From assembly GCF_042453785.1 (NCBI RefSeq), contig NC_091666.1, forward strand, positions 28,664,501-28,728,500: a stretch of DNA of 64,000 bases, read 5' to 3'. The translations under genes and the position numbers were made by a program. Shown in pieces: positions 32,901 to 43,332 of this stretch. Under the pieces are notes generated by a model. The model was not told where the DNA came from, ran no database searches, and saw only the letters and a list, made by a program, of their open reading frames with translations. Source of the DNA: Malus domestica (Eukaryota > Streptophyta > Magnoliopsida > Rosales > Rosaceae). The first letter of the stretch is position 1. Each line of letters opens with the position of its first letter.

Positions 32901-33335
32901 TTGGAACTGAGGTTTTGATTTGCAAGTCGAACAAGGCATGAAATTCGGGTTGTTGTAAGTGGAGCGAGTGATGAAATATACGGTTTTAGTTTTGGAATGA
33001 ATTTGGTTCTGAAGTTGGAGTTTTTTTGTTTGCAGGTATACACCAGGGGAGTTCCCGTTGCCTTCAGAAACGCGGTCTGCTGAGTTCTATAAGATGGTGC
33101 CTAGGATGCTTTCGGATGCAGGTTACAACCTATAGAAATTAGCAGTTACTGCAAGAGTGGATATCACTGCAAACACAATCTAACTTATTGGAAGAACAAG
33201 CCTTTCTATGCTGTCGGCCTTGGCTCCGCTAGCTATGTCGATGGCGTGAGGTTTTCGAGACCAAAGAGGATGAAGAGTACACAGGTAATGTGGAGAATAT
33301 GGAGAATGATTTGGTGGAGTGCGGTGAGGTACCGT
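32900..33335 (+). pseudogene. HEMW-like (radical-SAM, coproporphyrinogen-oxidase-like) fragment fused to ELP3
   Basis: After the ELP3 donor (GGAATTCAG/GTATGTGGG) about 40 bp of intron run into GATTTGCAAGTCGAACAAGG, which belongs to HEMW (DLQVEQGTKFG). The HEMW intron (GT near 32954 to TTTGTTTGCAG at 33037) and next exon follow: TPGEFPLPSETRSAEFYKM, then a frameshift and YCKSGYHCKHNL, YWKNKPFYAVGLGSASYVD, GVRFSRPKRMK. It ends near 33335. The same frameshift (AACCTATAGAAATTAGC) is found in the copy at 48510, so that lesion predates the copying. Confidence 0.85.
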
Positions 33336-33369
33336 ATGGTACGTAGACGGGACGAAACGGATGTTGTTA

Positions 33370-33545
33370 TGGATAAAGTTTTCATTGGGACCGGAATACG
33401 CGTGGTACATCACGTGTTTTTATATAAATTGTGGGAAATTTTATTTTTTAAGTTGTTAACTTTTTAACACATATCACACCATTTATATAGCGATACGTAA
33501 TGTACCATCCCGTGTTTCGGTCACACCAAAAATTCTCTCATTGTT
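33370..33545. mobile_element. MITE related to the one at 18588
   Basis: GGGACCGGAATACGCG, TTTTTAACACATATCAC, and CGTGTTTCGGTCACACC followed by AAAAATTCTCTC match the outer MITE split by the hAT element near 18.6 kb. It lies at the left edge of NLR block 2. Confidence 0.6.
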
Positions 33546-34160
33546 ATCTTCTCTCTTAAAATGAAGAGAAAACATTACATTTATGTACAATTATTGCTTC
33601 CGCTGAAATTAATAATTAACAAATGCATTATGATTCTTACCCTATTAAGATAGATCATAGTTAGGGGTGAATTTGGGTACGGTTATCGTACTAAAATCCT
33701 TGTACTAAATACCATACCAAATTTTTGGGTTTGACACAATTTATTATCATTATTATGCCAAATTTTTAGCATAACTAATTATGGTATGTCAAATAGTTAT
33801 AGTTCGGTTAACATGGTATGATCATAGTAATTACCACTTTATTTTGGATCACTTTTTCAGCCTAAAATCTGTTTTATTTTATTTTATTTATTTTTTTATA
33901 AATTTATAGTTTGTTCCCAACCCAATTGAAGGGCAACCCCTCTCCCTTTCTTCCATCGTTCTCCGGCTTCTACTTCTACTGGTCACTAACTATGAAAGGT
34001 ATGAGTGTCCGCCATGGATGACCGTGTTCTTGTCAACAATTTAATTTTCCAATATCTTCTTCTATTGATAACTTTACATGGAGTGTTATAAGTTGTATGG
34101 TTTACAGGACGAGCAAAAGAAGGCTGGAGGTACTACTCATTTAACTTTAACATATTTTTG

Positions 34161-34315
34161 CCATTTAGTATTACGGTTTGGTGATATTCTTTTTCACTTG
34201 AAAGTGAGAGGTCTTAGATTCGAATTTTATAGATAGCGAATTCGATACCAAATTAGATTGGGCTTAACCGAACTCACCCTCTCTAGTTTAAAATATATCG
34301 ATGTACTAAAAAAAC
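34161..34315 (+). mobile_element. tRNA-derived SINE copy 5
   Basis: GCCATTTAGTATTACGGTTTG, then GTGAGAGGTCTTAGATTCG (B box) and an A-rich end near ACTAAAAAAAC. Same family as 2271. Confidence 0.68.
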
Positions 34316-34373
34316 AACTTAAGCATATTTTTCTCAAATTATTTTGATTAAATGACATGGATTATAATTAATA

Positions 34374-34522
34374 TTTTTTTAATAAACAATATTAACTACA
34401 CTAAGGGAGAGGGGATGGGCTACCAATAATGTGGTTCAAATTCGTCTTTGGCGAGAATCGAATTGGAGACCTCTCACTTATAAATGAAGAGAAATATCAC
34501 TAAGCCATAGTATTAAGTAGCT
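34374..34522 (-). mobile_element. tRNA-derived SINE copy 6
   Basis: TTTTTTTAATAAACAATATT, then ATGTGGTTCAAATTCGTC, GGCGAGAATCG and TAGTATTAAGTAGC. Minus-strand copy facing copy 5. Confidence 0.7.
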
Positions 34523-34880
34523 ATTATAATTAATACTAACATTTGCCTACATACTTTGTGTGTATGAACACATTTTTTTAGAAAATGAGGAGAGGGAGAG
34601 AAAGAGAGAAAACGCGGAAGGAGTGAGAGGTTTTTTATTTTGGTTTTTTTTTTAATTTTAAATAGATGTTTCAATAAAAAACAATAAAATTTAGACCTAT
34701 GAAATTACATTATTGCTCATCATTTTTTTGTGTGATAGAAGACTAAGTTATCTTCTCACCCTCTTTTGGTTGATAAAGAAGATTTCATTAATTAATAGAG
34801 ATTATACATAATAAATAAAATGAAAAATAATAAAAACTGAAAGAAAAAACCGTACCGTTCAAACTTCAAAGTTAGGGGGA

Positions 34881-35108
34881 GGGTAAGAAGGACAAGGATT
34901 GTCTGCACTCCCACTTTTGGTGCCCTCCCGTGCCCTCCTGTTTGTGTGGTCACGGTTAAGTCACGTCAACATTTTATATTACTATTCATTTTTGTCTTAT
35001 TATCTCTATAAAAAATATATATAAAATGTTGACGTGACTTCACCGTAACCACACAAAACAGGAGGGTACCATAAGTGGGAGGGCAGACAATCCTTGTCTG
35101 GGTAAGAA
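34881..35108. mobile_element. Palindromic Mutator-type MITE, 9-bp TSD
   Basis: Element 34890-35099 (210 bp). GGACAAGGATTGTCTGC at the left mirrors GCAGACAATCCTTGTCT at the right. Inner parts (GTGCCCTCC, AAAATGTTGACGTGACTT) also pair, so almost the whole element is a hairpin. Flanked by GGGTAAGAA at 34881-34889 and 35100-35108. Confidence 0.85.
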
Positions 35109-35109
35109 A

Positions 35110-36195
35110 CCTCTCCTTCTCTGCCGCATATCTCCTAGTTTTATTTATTTATTTAATTTTTTTTTGGTGATAAAAAAACCTTCCTGATCTCTTTACTCTC
35201 TAGAAACTCATGTGTTATTACCATTTATCGGACGATATGTTTTCCCGCTTGTTCAGAATGTTCTCATGCTTGGCCAATGAGAGAAAAAATCGTTTTCCAC
35301 AATCTAATTTATCATTCAAAATACCAGGAATGAAGAATTAGGGTTTTGGGTTTAGTTTTGTTTACCGAACAAAATAATTCAAAAGATCGAGCAATTGCGC
35401 GATATGCTTTGTGTGCTTCTTAATTTTGTATAAATCGAATCAAATCAACATGCAGTAAAGATGGATTTTCTCTCCTCCTCCTTTCGTTCGTGACCAGTTG
35501 ATTTTTTTTCCTTTTGAGTTCTATTGGATTACTTGATTCTTATTCATTTAATATAATTGTTTATTTATTACTTATAATTCACATCATCATCCATGTCACT
35601 TAAGGTTTAAACTTTTCAACATTAGTCTTAATCAAGACCATTGAATGTTATAAAGTCTAATGGCTAAAAAAGAGTGTAAAAATATATGTCCCTTGATCAT
35701 ATTCTATATGTATTTTTAGATATGAATATAAATTATTCTCTACTAATTTTTCAATACAATATGGTAATATTGTTAGTAATATTATCGAATACCAATATAT
35801 TCCTAAAATTTCAGTTTGCTACAATATCGTGTCATTATCGATAGACTCAAAATCGACATGGTACGATTGTCAATCGGTGACATGATAATTCGACAAAAAA
35901 AATTCACCCTAGAGATAATAACTCACCCGTGATAAGTGTTCGAATCAGAAACTAAAAAAGTAATTGAATTTTACCGGAAGTGTATATAAACTTTTGTAAT
36001 GTGAATTAAAATTACAGTGTGCTTGAGTGATTTTTCGAAACCTTCTGCTTGTTATTTGAAATAAGAGTTTTCTATTATATTTTTAGTTTTTTTCGTGCAC
36101 CAATTATTTTTCTACCGACCCCAATTTCGAAGCGCAACTTTAATTGACCTCACCACGCAATTATTGTTGGCGAGCAAAATACATCCTACGCGGTT
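35110..36195. other. AT-rich intergenic, partly inside the 2.25-kb insert
   Basis: No coding pattern. From about 35913 the sequence is again alignable to block 1 (CTCACCCGTGATAAGTGTT against CTCACCCATGACTAGTGTT at 6215). Confidence 0.45.
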
Positions 36196-37143
36196 TCTTT
36201 ACACTAAAAAATCAAACATGTTATTATTCATTTTACTTTTTATTTTGTCTTTATCATTAAAACTCAAAGTTTTCAATAGGGGTGGGCACTTAAAACCGAA
36301 AACCAAAACCAAAACACGAACCAAATCGAACCGCACCGAACGGTTTGGTTTTGTGGTTTTGGAACGGTTTTGGTTTTGAAACCGAACCGCAACATAGAAA
36401 ACGGTTTGATTTCGGTTTTAGCTTTTGAAAACCGCACCGAAACCGAACCGCACCGCAAATATTAATAAACATTTAATTAAATGTCCATATTAAATTTCAT
36501 GTTTTAATTGGTTGTTTGTTAGAATCCATGCACTTAGTATGGACACAACCACACTAGAATATCATCATTCATCACTTTCTTTCGTTCATTAACTTGAAGG
36601 ACCTTTGTTATTTTATACCATCACACACACACACACACACACACATATGTACAAGGGTGGACTAATCTTGTTATCAAGAGTTGAACAATGATTTAATGAA
36701 GTGCACTCATTTGAAACATGATATCACATATTCTAGTATGAAAGTTTCACTCATGTTTAATGAATTCAAAGTTATTCAACTTGTTTTATGTTATACCTTG
36801 TACGGGACACCTTTTAGTTGCACAAACATATTTTAACATAACAACTGCATGCAACATGCTAATTGTTTATATAACAAATGTATTTTTCTTATTACTACTG
36901 GGAAATGCTTATTAATATGTTAAATTGCAAATTGTACATTTTTTCTTAAAAACCAAACCTAAACCGTTTGAAACCGCACCGAACCGAACCAAACGGTTTG
37001 GTTTCATTTCGGTTTTGGCTTCAAAACCGCACCGAATCAAACCGCAAAAAAATTTAGTTTCGGTTTTGGTTTCACTCAAAACTGCACCAAATCAAACCGT
37101 GCCCACCCCTAATTTTCAAGCAATTTTCATTAGTTTTCCTTAA
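36196..37143. mobile_element. MITE of the 3272 family, split by a hAT element
   Basis: The left half (TTTACACTAAAAAATCAAAC, then TCATTAAAACTCAAAG) and right half (CAATTTTCATTAGTTTTCCTTA) join into one family member when the inner 835-bp element is removed. Confidence 0.8.
36269..37119. mobile_element. Non-autonomous hAT element (TAGGGGTGGGCAC ends)
   Basis: Element 36277-37111 starts TAGGGGTGGGCAC and ends GTGCCCACCCCTA, a perfect 13-bp inverted repeat. Flanks are GTTTTCAA and ATTTTCAA (8 bp, one mismatch). Sub-terminal AACCGAACCGCACCG-type repeats fill both arms and create chance ORFs on both strands. A (CA)n run lies at about 36626-36645. Confidence 0.85.
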
Positions 37144-38320
37144 ATTCTACGAGCGAGCTCCATTCCCTTCATCTCATATTTGATATTTTTGTTTTCATCG
37201 ACAAAGGAGCCCAACAATAACGACGTCAGAGCAACTGAAGCATATCATTGCAATTTGCAACTCTTTTGTGAGCTTCCATATGCCCCCCAGGGTATGTTAT
37301 TCACTTATTCTGCACTCTTACTACCATATCTAATATCCTTCTAGAAAATTTCTGGAAGAAAGTATAAGGGCTTATGAGCTACATCTGACTTTTGTGTCAC
37401 TTTTTTCTTCTTCTTATTATATATGTAATTCATACTCTGAGCATTCATCATTAAACACAAGACTTCAAATTCGATTTCTTCCTCGACAATTACATATATT
37501 GAAAAAATAAAATACAAAATGAAAGTTTTTTATTTTCTGTAAAGCCTATAACAATTTATTGAAAAAAAAAATGAAAGTATTCAACAAGTCTATTACAATA
37601 TCTTAAAAAAATAAAATGCAAAGTGAAAATTATCTATTTTCTGTGTAGACGGGTCTAGGAGGGCGCCTCAGTAGGTCTAGGAGTCATTTCTTAATTTTTA
37701 AATTCCTAAGCATTAATTGGGACGGTGGCCAACCGCCTAACGCCGCTGGGATTTTTAGAACAATGGTTAACGTGTGGACCCAATACCTGTTATTTTCGTA
37801 TCGTTCAATGTTTGGTTAACGGGTGCTAAAAATTGTGTGGTATTTGTGTAGAGTCCAATCTACTAGACCCAAAACATTCCGTTATTTTCGACGTGTGTAC
37901 TTTCATTTAACAACAATTTTGTGGTACTTGTCAACTGCCACCTACAAAGAATTGAAACTTTTGGTTATCCTTGACACTGACAAAAATCCATGACATTTGG
38001 TGGAAGAATTAGATTGAATGAGTTCGAAATTTTCAATCATAGATTTTTGTTCTTGAACCAAATTCTTTAATTCTGTGTTCTTGCAAAAAAGACTCGAGAA
38101 GTAGTTTTCGGACTTTTGAAGTTTGGCCCTTTGTTAAACAGAATGAAAACTAAGCTTATTTAGATCTTGATTTCTTTTGGCTTGTGGTTTCGTTTTGAAA
38201 ACTAAGCATATAGTTTGTAAAATACAAAAATTTATCCATTGCATTCTTTTTTTCTTTTCCTGTTGTTTTGAAACTTGTCTATTCTGCAGACAGATTGGAT
38301 AACAAGTATCGAAGGCCAAA
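37144..38320 (+). promoter_or_regulatory. 5' flank of NLR copy 2
   Basis: Shared with 6840-8409 in block 1, minus the Harbinger MITE (single TTA at about 37315). Identity rises towards the coding start. The pre-start acceptor (TATTCTGCAG) is kept. Confidence 0.6.
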
Positions 38321-41060
38321 ATGGAGTCAGCTGCATCACTATTGATTGGGAAAATTGCGGCCATTCTTGAGAACGAAGCATCTTCCATAGCGGCAGTCCG
38401 TGATGAAGTTGATGAGCTTAAGCTGGAGCTCATAAGCATGAAATCTTTCTTAATAGATGCTGAAGGCAAGGAACCACAAACAGAAGGAGAGAGAACGTGG
38501 GTTACAAGCGTCAGAGATTTGACCTGCGATGCTGAAAATGTCATTGATGAGTTCCTGTATCACATATATGACAAGCAAAGTGCGACTCCATTTGCAAAAT
38601 TGCTCCACAGAACCATTTACTTTCCCAAGAATCTTTGGCATCGGCATCGAATAGCCAAAAAATTACAGAAAATCACAAAAAAGATCAAAGCCATTCCAGA
38701 GAGGAATGAGAGATATGGTGTCTCTACAATAGAAGGAACAAGTTCGGATAGTGTTCCCAGATGGGTGAAGAACAAAGCCGAGTCTTCTCTTTATATTATG
38801 GAAGACGAACTAATCGGGATTGAAGACAAGAAGCAAACGTTAATGGGGTTATTGATGAATGGAAAGGAAAATGAAATGGTTGTGTCTGTGGTCGGGATGG
38901 GAGGATCAGGCAAGACAACTCTTGTTGCCAATACCTTCAACAACGAAAATGTAAAGCGACAATTTGACTGTTATGCATGGATCACTGTTTCTCAAACTTA
39001 TGTGATTGAAGACTTATTCAAACAAATGATCAAGAAGTTCCACCAAGGAAGAAAGGAAGAGGTGCCTGAACATTTGAATTCCATGAGTTATGAAGAATTG
39101 TTAGAGATGTTGTCGACATACTTGAAGTCTAAAAGGTACCTCGTTGTATTGGATGATGTGTGGGATATTAAACTTTGGCAAGAAATAAGGATACCACTTC
39201 TTAATAGACACCATGGAAGTCGAATCATGCTTACAACACGAAAGAAAGACATAGCATTCTATTCTTTTGAAGTTGAAAGTCGTCCTTTTGAAATTGAATC
39301 TTTGGAAAACAATGAAGCTTGGGAGCTCTTTAGCAAGAAAGCATTCTCAAGTTATGATAACAAATCTTGTCCACCAGAGCTTGAATCATTAGCATGGAAA
39401 CTTGTGGAAAAGTGTGAAGGCCTACCTCTGGCAGTGGTAACTTTAGGTGGTCTAATGTCTTTGAAGAGGTCATCATCGGAATGGAGAAGCGTATATAACA
39501 GCTTAAATTGGCACTTGACTAACAATCCTATGTTAGAACCAATGAGCAGCATCTTGTTGCTTAGTTTCAACAATTTGCCCAACCGGTTGAAGCCCTGTTT
39601 CCTATATTGTGCCTTTTTCCCAGAAGATTATCTCATCAAAAGAAAAAGGCTGATCAGGTTGTGGATAGCTGAAGGGTTTGTTGAACCAATTGATGGGGTC
39701 ACACCAGAAGAAGTTGCAGAGGGCTATCTTTTGGAACTTATTGTTCGTAGCATGCTACAAGTTGAAAAGAAAGATGCTGGACGACTAATAGCATGTAAGA
39801 TGCATGATCTTGTGCGTGAGCTTGCTTTGTCGACATCAAAAAACGAAAAGTTTGGTGCTACGTATGTTGGCAGAGAAATAGTAGATAAAGCTGAAATCCG
39901 CGATTGTCAATTCAAACAACTGAAAGAGAAATTAATTCTTGCACAGGTATGTCAGAGCTTAGCTCCTTTCTTGTCTTTGGCGCGTTAAAGAAATTGCCTT
40001 CTGGATTCAAGTTGTTGAGAGTTCTAGATGTGCAGGATGCTCCAATTGATAGATTTCCAGATGAACTAGTGTACTTGTCCAACTTTAGATATTTAAATTT
40101 GAAGAGAACTTTAATTGACGAGCTTCCAGAATCCATCGGACGGCTTCGCAACCTTCAAACCTTGAACATCTGTCACAGTAAGATAAAGGCACTTCCAAAA
40201 GCAATCTCCAAGTTAGTAAACCTACGCCATCTAATCATGTATTGTTACACTGGTGATTGGGCGGCCTTTAGATCTCTCAATGGGACAAAAACAGCATCTG
40301 ATCTAAGTAAATTACAGAGACTGCAAGTTTTGTCAGCTGTTGAATCAGAAGGAAAGTTTATTAAAGGCATCAGGAATATGTCCCAACTTACAAGCCTCAG
40401 TATTACAAATGTGAAAGCAAGTGACGAGATGGACCTCTGTGACTCCCTTCAAAAGTTAGAGCTCCTTCACGATTTGTCTTTAATGGCAAGTGATGAAGAG
40501 GAGTTTCTTTGAGTTAATGCACTACGTTCGCCTCCTCCAGACCTTCAAAAGGTTATTTTGGCCGGAAAACTAGAAAAGGTACCTCTTTGGTTTGGTTCAC
40601 TCCATAACCTGACATGTATGTATCTAATGTGGTCTAGACTTGAAGAAGATGTGCTACCTCACATTCAAGCATTGCCGAATCTTGAAATGCTTTCGCTAAT
40701 TAATGCATATGTTGGCGAAAAATTGTGTTTCTCCAGAGGCTTCATAAAGCTTAAGCATTTGCTGTTGTGCAGCTTCCCGGTATTGAATAGTATAGCAATA
40801 GAGAAAGGGGCGATGCCAAATCTCCAGGTCTTACGCATTGGGAACTGCCTGGAGTTAAAGGCATTGCCGCAGGGCATTGAGTTCCTTGCTAACGTAGAAC
40901 GCTTGATTCTGTATTATGTTCCAATGCAACTTATAGAGTCCGTAAGATGAGGCATGGATCGTCCAAAGGTACAACATATTCCTGAAATCCACCTGTATTA
41001 TGGGAGAGAAAATATGAAGTGTCATAAAAGTTTTTCCGGTATTCACTCTCGTAGAAGGTA
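38321..41060 (+). pseudogene. CC-NB-LRR paralogue, disabled in the LRR part
   Basis: Starts MESAASLLIGKIAAIL and keeps P-loop, kinase 2, GLPL, RNBS-D and MHD (KMHDLVREL) like the copy at 8410. A 1-bp deletion at about 39901 (CCGCGATTG against CCGCCGAATG) shifts the frame, giving a stop at 39988; the LRR continues in another frame from 39904. Two more lesions follow in that frame: TGA at 40510-40512 (CGG in copy 1) and TGA at about 40948-40950 (GGA in copy 1). As it stands it would encode a 555-residue CC-NB protein without LRRs. Truncated CC-NB proteins exist in plants, so a residual role cannot be excluded, but three separate lesions argue for a pseudogene. Confidence 0.92.
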
Positions 41061-41066
41061 CGCACA

Positions 41067-43081
41067 CTTTTATCCTTACATAAAAATTTGATTAATGCTA
41101 GACTTACCACATTTTTTGTATCACATTTGTACTACCTTTTTTTATAGAGGTAGAGCCCATTGACATATGTGGGTCTTATTTTTATTAGAGATGTGGTATA
41201 AATGTGCTATGAAAATGTGGTAAAAGTAACATTTTTGTAAAAAAAAAAAAATTCCACAACGTAATCATTTGAACTATTACGTTAGAAAGTTAAAAGGTTG
41301 GTGATTTTCACAGTCCTATTTTTTTTTTCTTATACGCTCCTCTTGTTTTTGTTCGTTAGTGTTTTGATTTATTCAATTGTTAGGCTACGAAAAAGAGGAA
41401 ATAGTGCATCGGAGTGTAAAAATCATTTTCCCTTACAATTTGCTTGTCCAATCTTATATAGAAGTCTGGCAAAGACATAAAATATGCATGCATTGAGATT
41501 TTATTCAGTAACTGTGTTTCTTTTGTTTTGTAACATTAGAATCAAGCCTCAGAAGCACTTGTGAGACTGCATTGAGTTCTCCTTTGTCCCAGTTGATTTT
41601 ACGGTGAATCTTGACTTTCGTTATAGTAACAGAGCTGACTATATACGTGTTGAGTCATTTATCATGCAAGGAAGAATCCGTCCATTGTGTGTTGTGTGAA
41701 GTTGCAAACATTGATCGATCTTGGTTTCTTATTTGCCCTTTGTGAAATGGAATAATGCCCAAGATTTTATTTGTGTAACTGAAACTTATATTATTGATTG
41801 CTTGCGTGTGTTTTGATGTAATACTATTGGTTTAGAACTGAATTTGTCACTGATGAGAATAATGCTTAAGATTCATTTTGTGTAACAAGAACTTATATTA
41901 TTGTTTGATTGCATGTCTTTTGATGTAATAATATTGGTTTGGAACTGAATCTGTCACTGATGAGACCAATTCTAACTAAACCAATGATTATGACCCATTT
42001 TTCATTTTCAATATTTATTGCTTTTTATCAAGTTTTCAAATATATATTGTTTTAGGTAGGCAAATTTTGTGGCGGATCTTTTAGCTTACTATGGTTTTAC
42101 CTGAGAAATTATTAAATGGTACGATATTACCACGTCGGCCGGTAATACTTTTATTCAAATTTTAACATGTGTGCAGTTTTTTACATGCTTATAGCTGGAT
42201 TAAAAAGCTTTTTTAATTTAAAACTATTTTTTTTTCAGTTTAAACAAAATTAAAAGAACTAAAAATAGGAGGCGTTTTGACATAGATGCCTAGGGTTTAG
42301 CTTTTAAATTTTTGAGATAAGGCATTCTCCAATCAAAGGGTTCATAGGGCCGAAAATAGCCCGAAAACCGTCTTCAACTGAGGACTAGGTCAAAGGGCTC
42401 GTGGGCCCCACTGAACAAAAAAGGGCCAAAAGGCCAACTGATTGGCTCAACCCAGCTAGCCAACCCCAGGCCAGGCCAGAAATTTGAATACAACAGCTAG
42501 CTGACGTCAGCTAGCCGTTATATTTTTAAAAAATATTTAACTATAGGCCTAAAAAGGTGATTAGTTCAATGTTGGGCGTTGGGATGTTCATTTTATAAGC
42601 ATGTTTGGTTGCTCAAATCTCTCCCACGGACGATGTGGGACAAATATAATGGATAGTTTTTAAATTTAAGTTGTTATAGTTTTTAAATTTAAATAATAAA
42701 TTATATTTGATCATATGGTCCTCGAATGGAGATGGTTTTTTGTCACATGACCATGTTTAATCCTATGATCCTCTGACCCTCGGTTGAAGATGGTAAAAAA
42801 TATAGTCCTGCACTATTCATTAAAGTATTAATTTCTTGGACGGCCAGACCTTCGGTTTGAGCTGATGGAAGATAAACACTTCAAAAGATTATGATTGTAA
42901 TATTGAGTAGAATGTCTAATTTAATTTCGCTTCAGCATATATAGATGAATTGAGGATCTCACTTTTCCAGAACTTCTTGTTTCTCTGATTTGCGTAGTAA
43001 TTTGTGCATGGGTTTTACCGATCGAGCAGGTTGTCTATACTGACACTTACCAAGATTTGTTTTTGTTCTTTTTGTAAACAG
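41067..43081. other. 3' flank of NLR copy 2 and unshared sequence
   Basis: 41067-42260 parallels 11167-12310. 42280-42800 holds a GC-richer, MITE-like piece (CAAAGGGCTCGTGGGCCCC, and CTTCAACTGAGG against CCTCGGTTGAAG). 42890-43081 resembles the ELP3 intron seen at about 15300-15497. Confidence 0.5.
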
Positions 43082-43210
43082 GATATTCTAGTTGGGTTAC
43101 TGTGATTAAGAAAGTGTGGCCGGAACACTACTTTTCCCGAACTCATGGGAAAGTGTTTCTATTGTTCGTGAACTCCATGTTTATGGGACTGCTGTTCCAG
43201 TTCATGGGTG
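43082..43210 (+). pseudogene. ELP3: ELP3 C-terminal exon fragment, copy 2
   Basis: Reads DILVGLL, stop, then [29 protein letters not shown] across one frame change; the GNAT-domain motif is kept. Two cysteines of the family pattern are replaced (TTT and GTG codons). It is cut off at about 43210 by a small MITE (GGTATCCACAC). The last ELP3 exon, present in copy 1, is absent. Confidence 0.85.
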
Positions 43211-43332
43211 GTGGTATCCACACTTCCCTTTTATCTTTTTCTCTCCTCTTAATTTCCGTTCGTCAGTTCAAATGTATAGAAAAAGATTAAATGATAGAAA
43301 TTAACAACGAGTATAGGAGGTAAAAAAGAGTG

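Larger units (their letters stand above)
33663..35912. mobile_element. About 2.25-kb inserted element in block 2 with nested repeats
   Basis: Ends TTAGGGGTGAATTTGGGTAC and AAATTCACCCTAG are inverted, and the flanks match across to block 1 (ACCCTATTAAG ... CTCACCC). This suggests one insertion after the duplication. Inside are two SINEs in opposite orientation and a small MULE MITE. No transposase is seen, and I could not settle the TSD. Confidence 0.6.

Noticed and set aside
36273..36472. Minus-strand ORFs rich in F, K and P
   Set aside because: They come from the sub-terminal AACCGAACCG-type repeats of the hAT element.
36626..36645. CRISPR-like or regulatory array
   Set aside because: It is a simple (CA)n microsatellite inside the hAT element.
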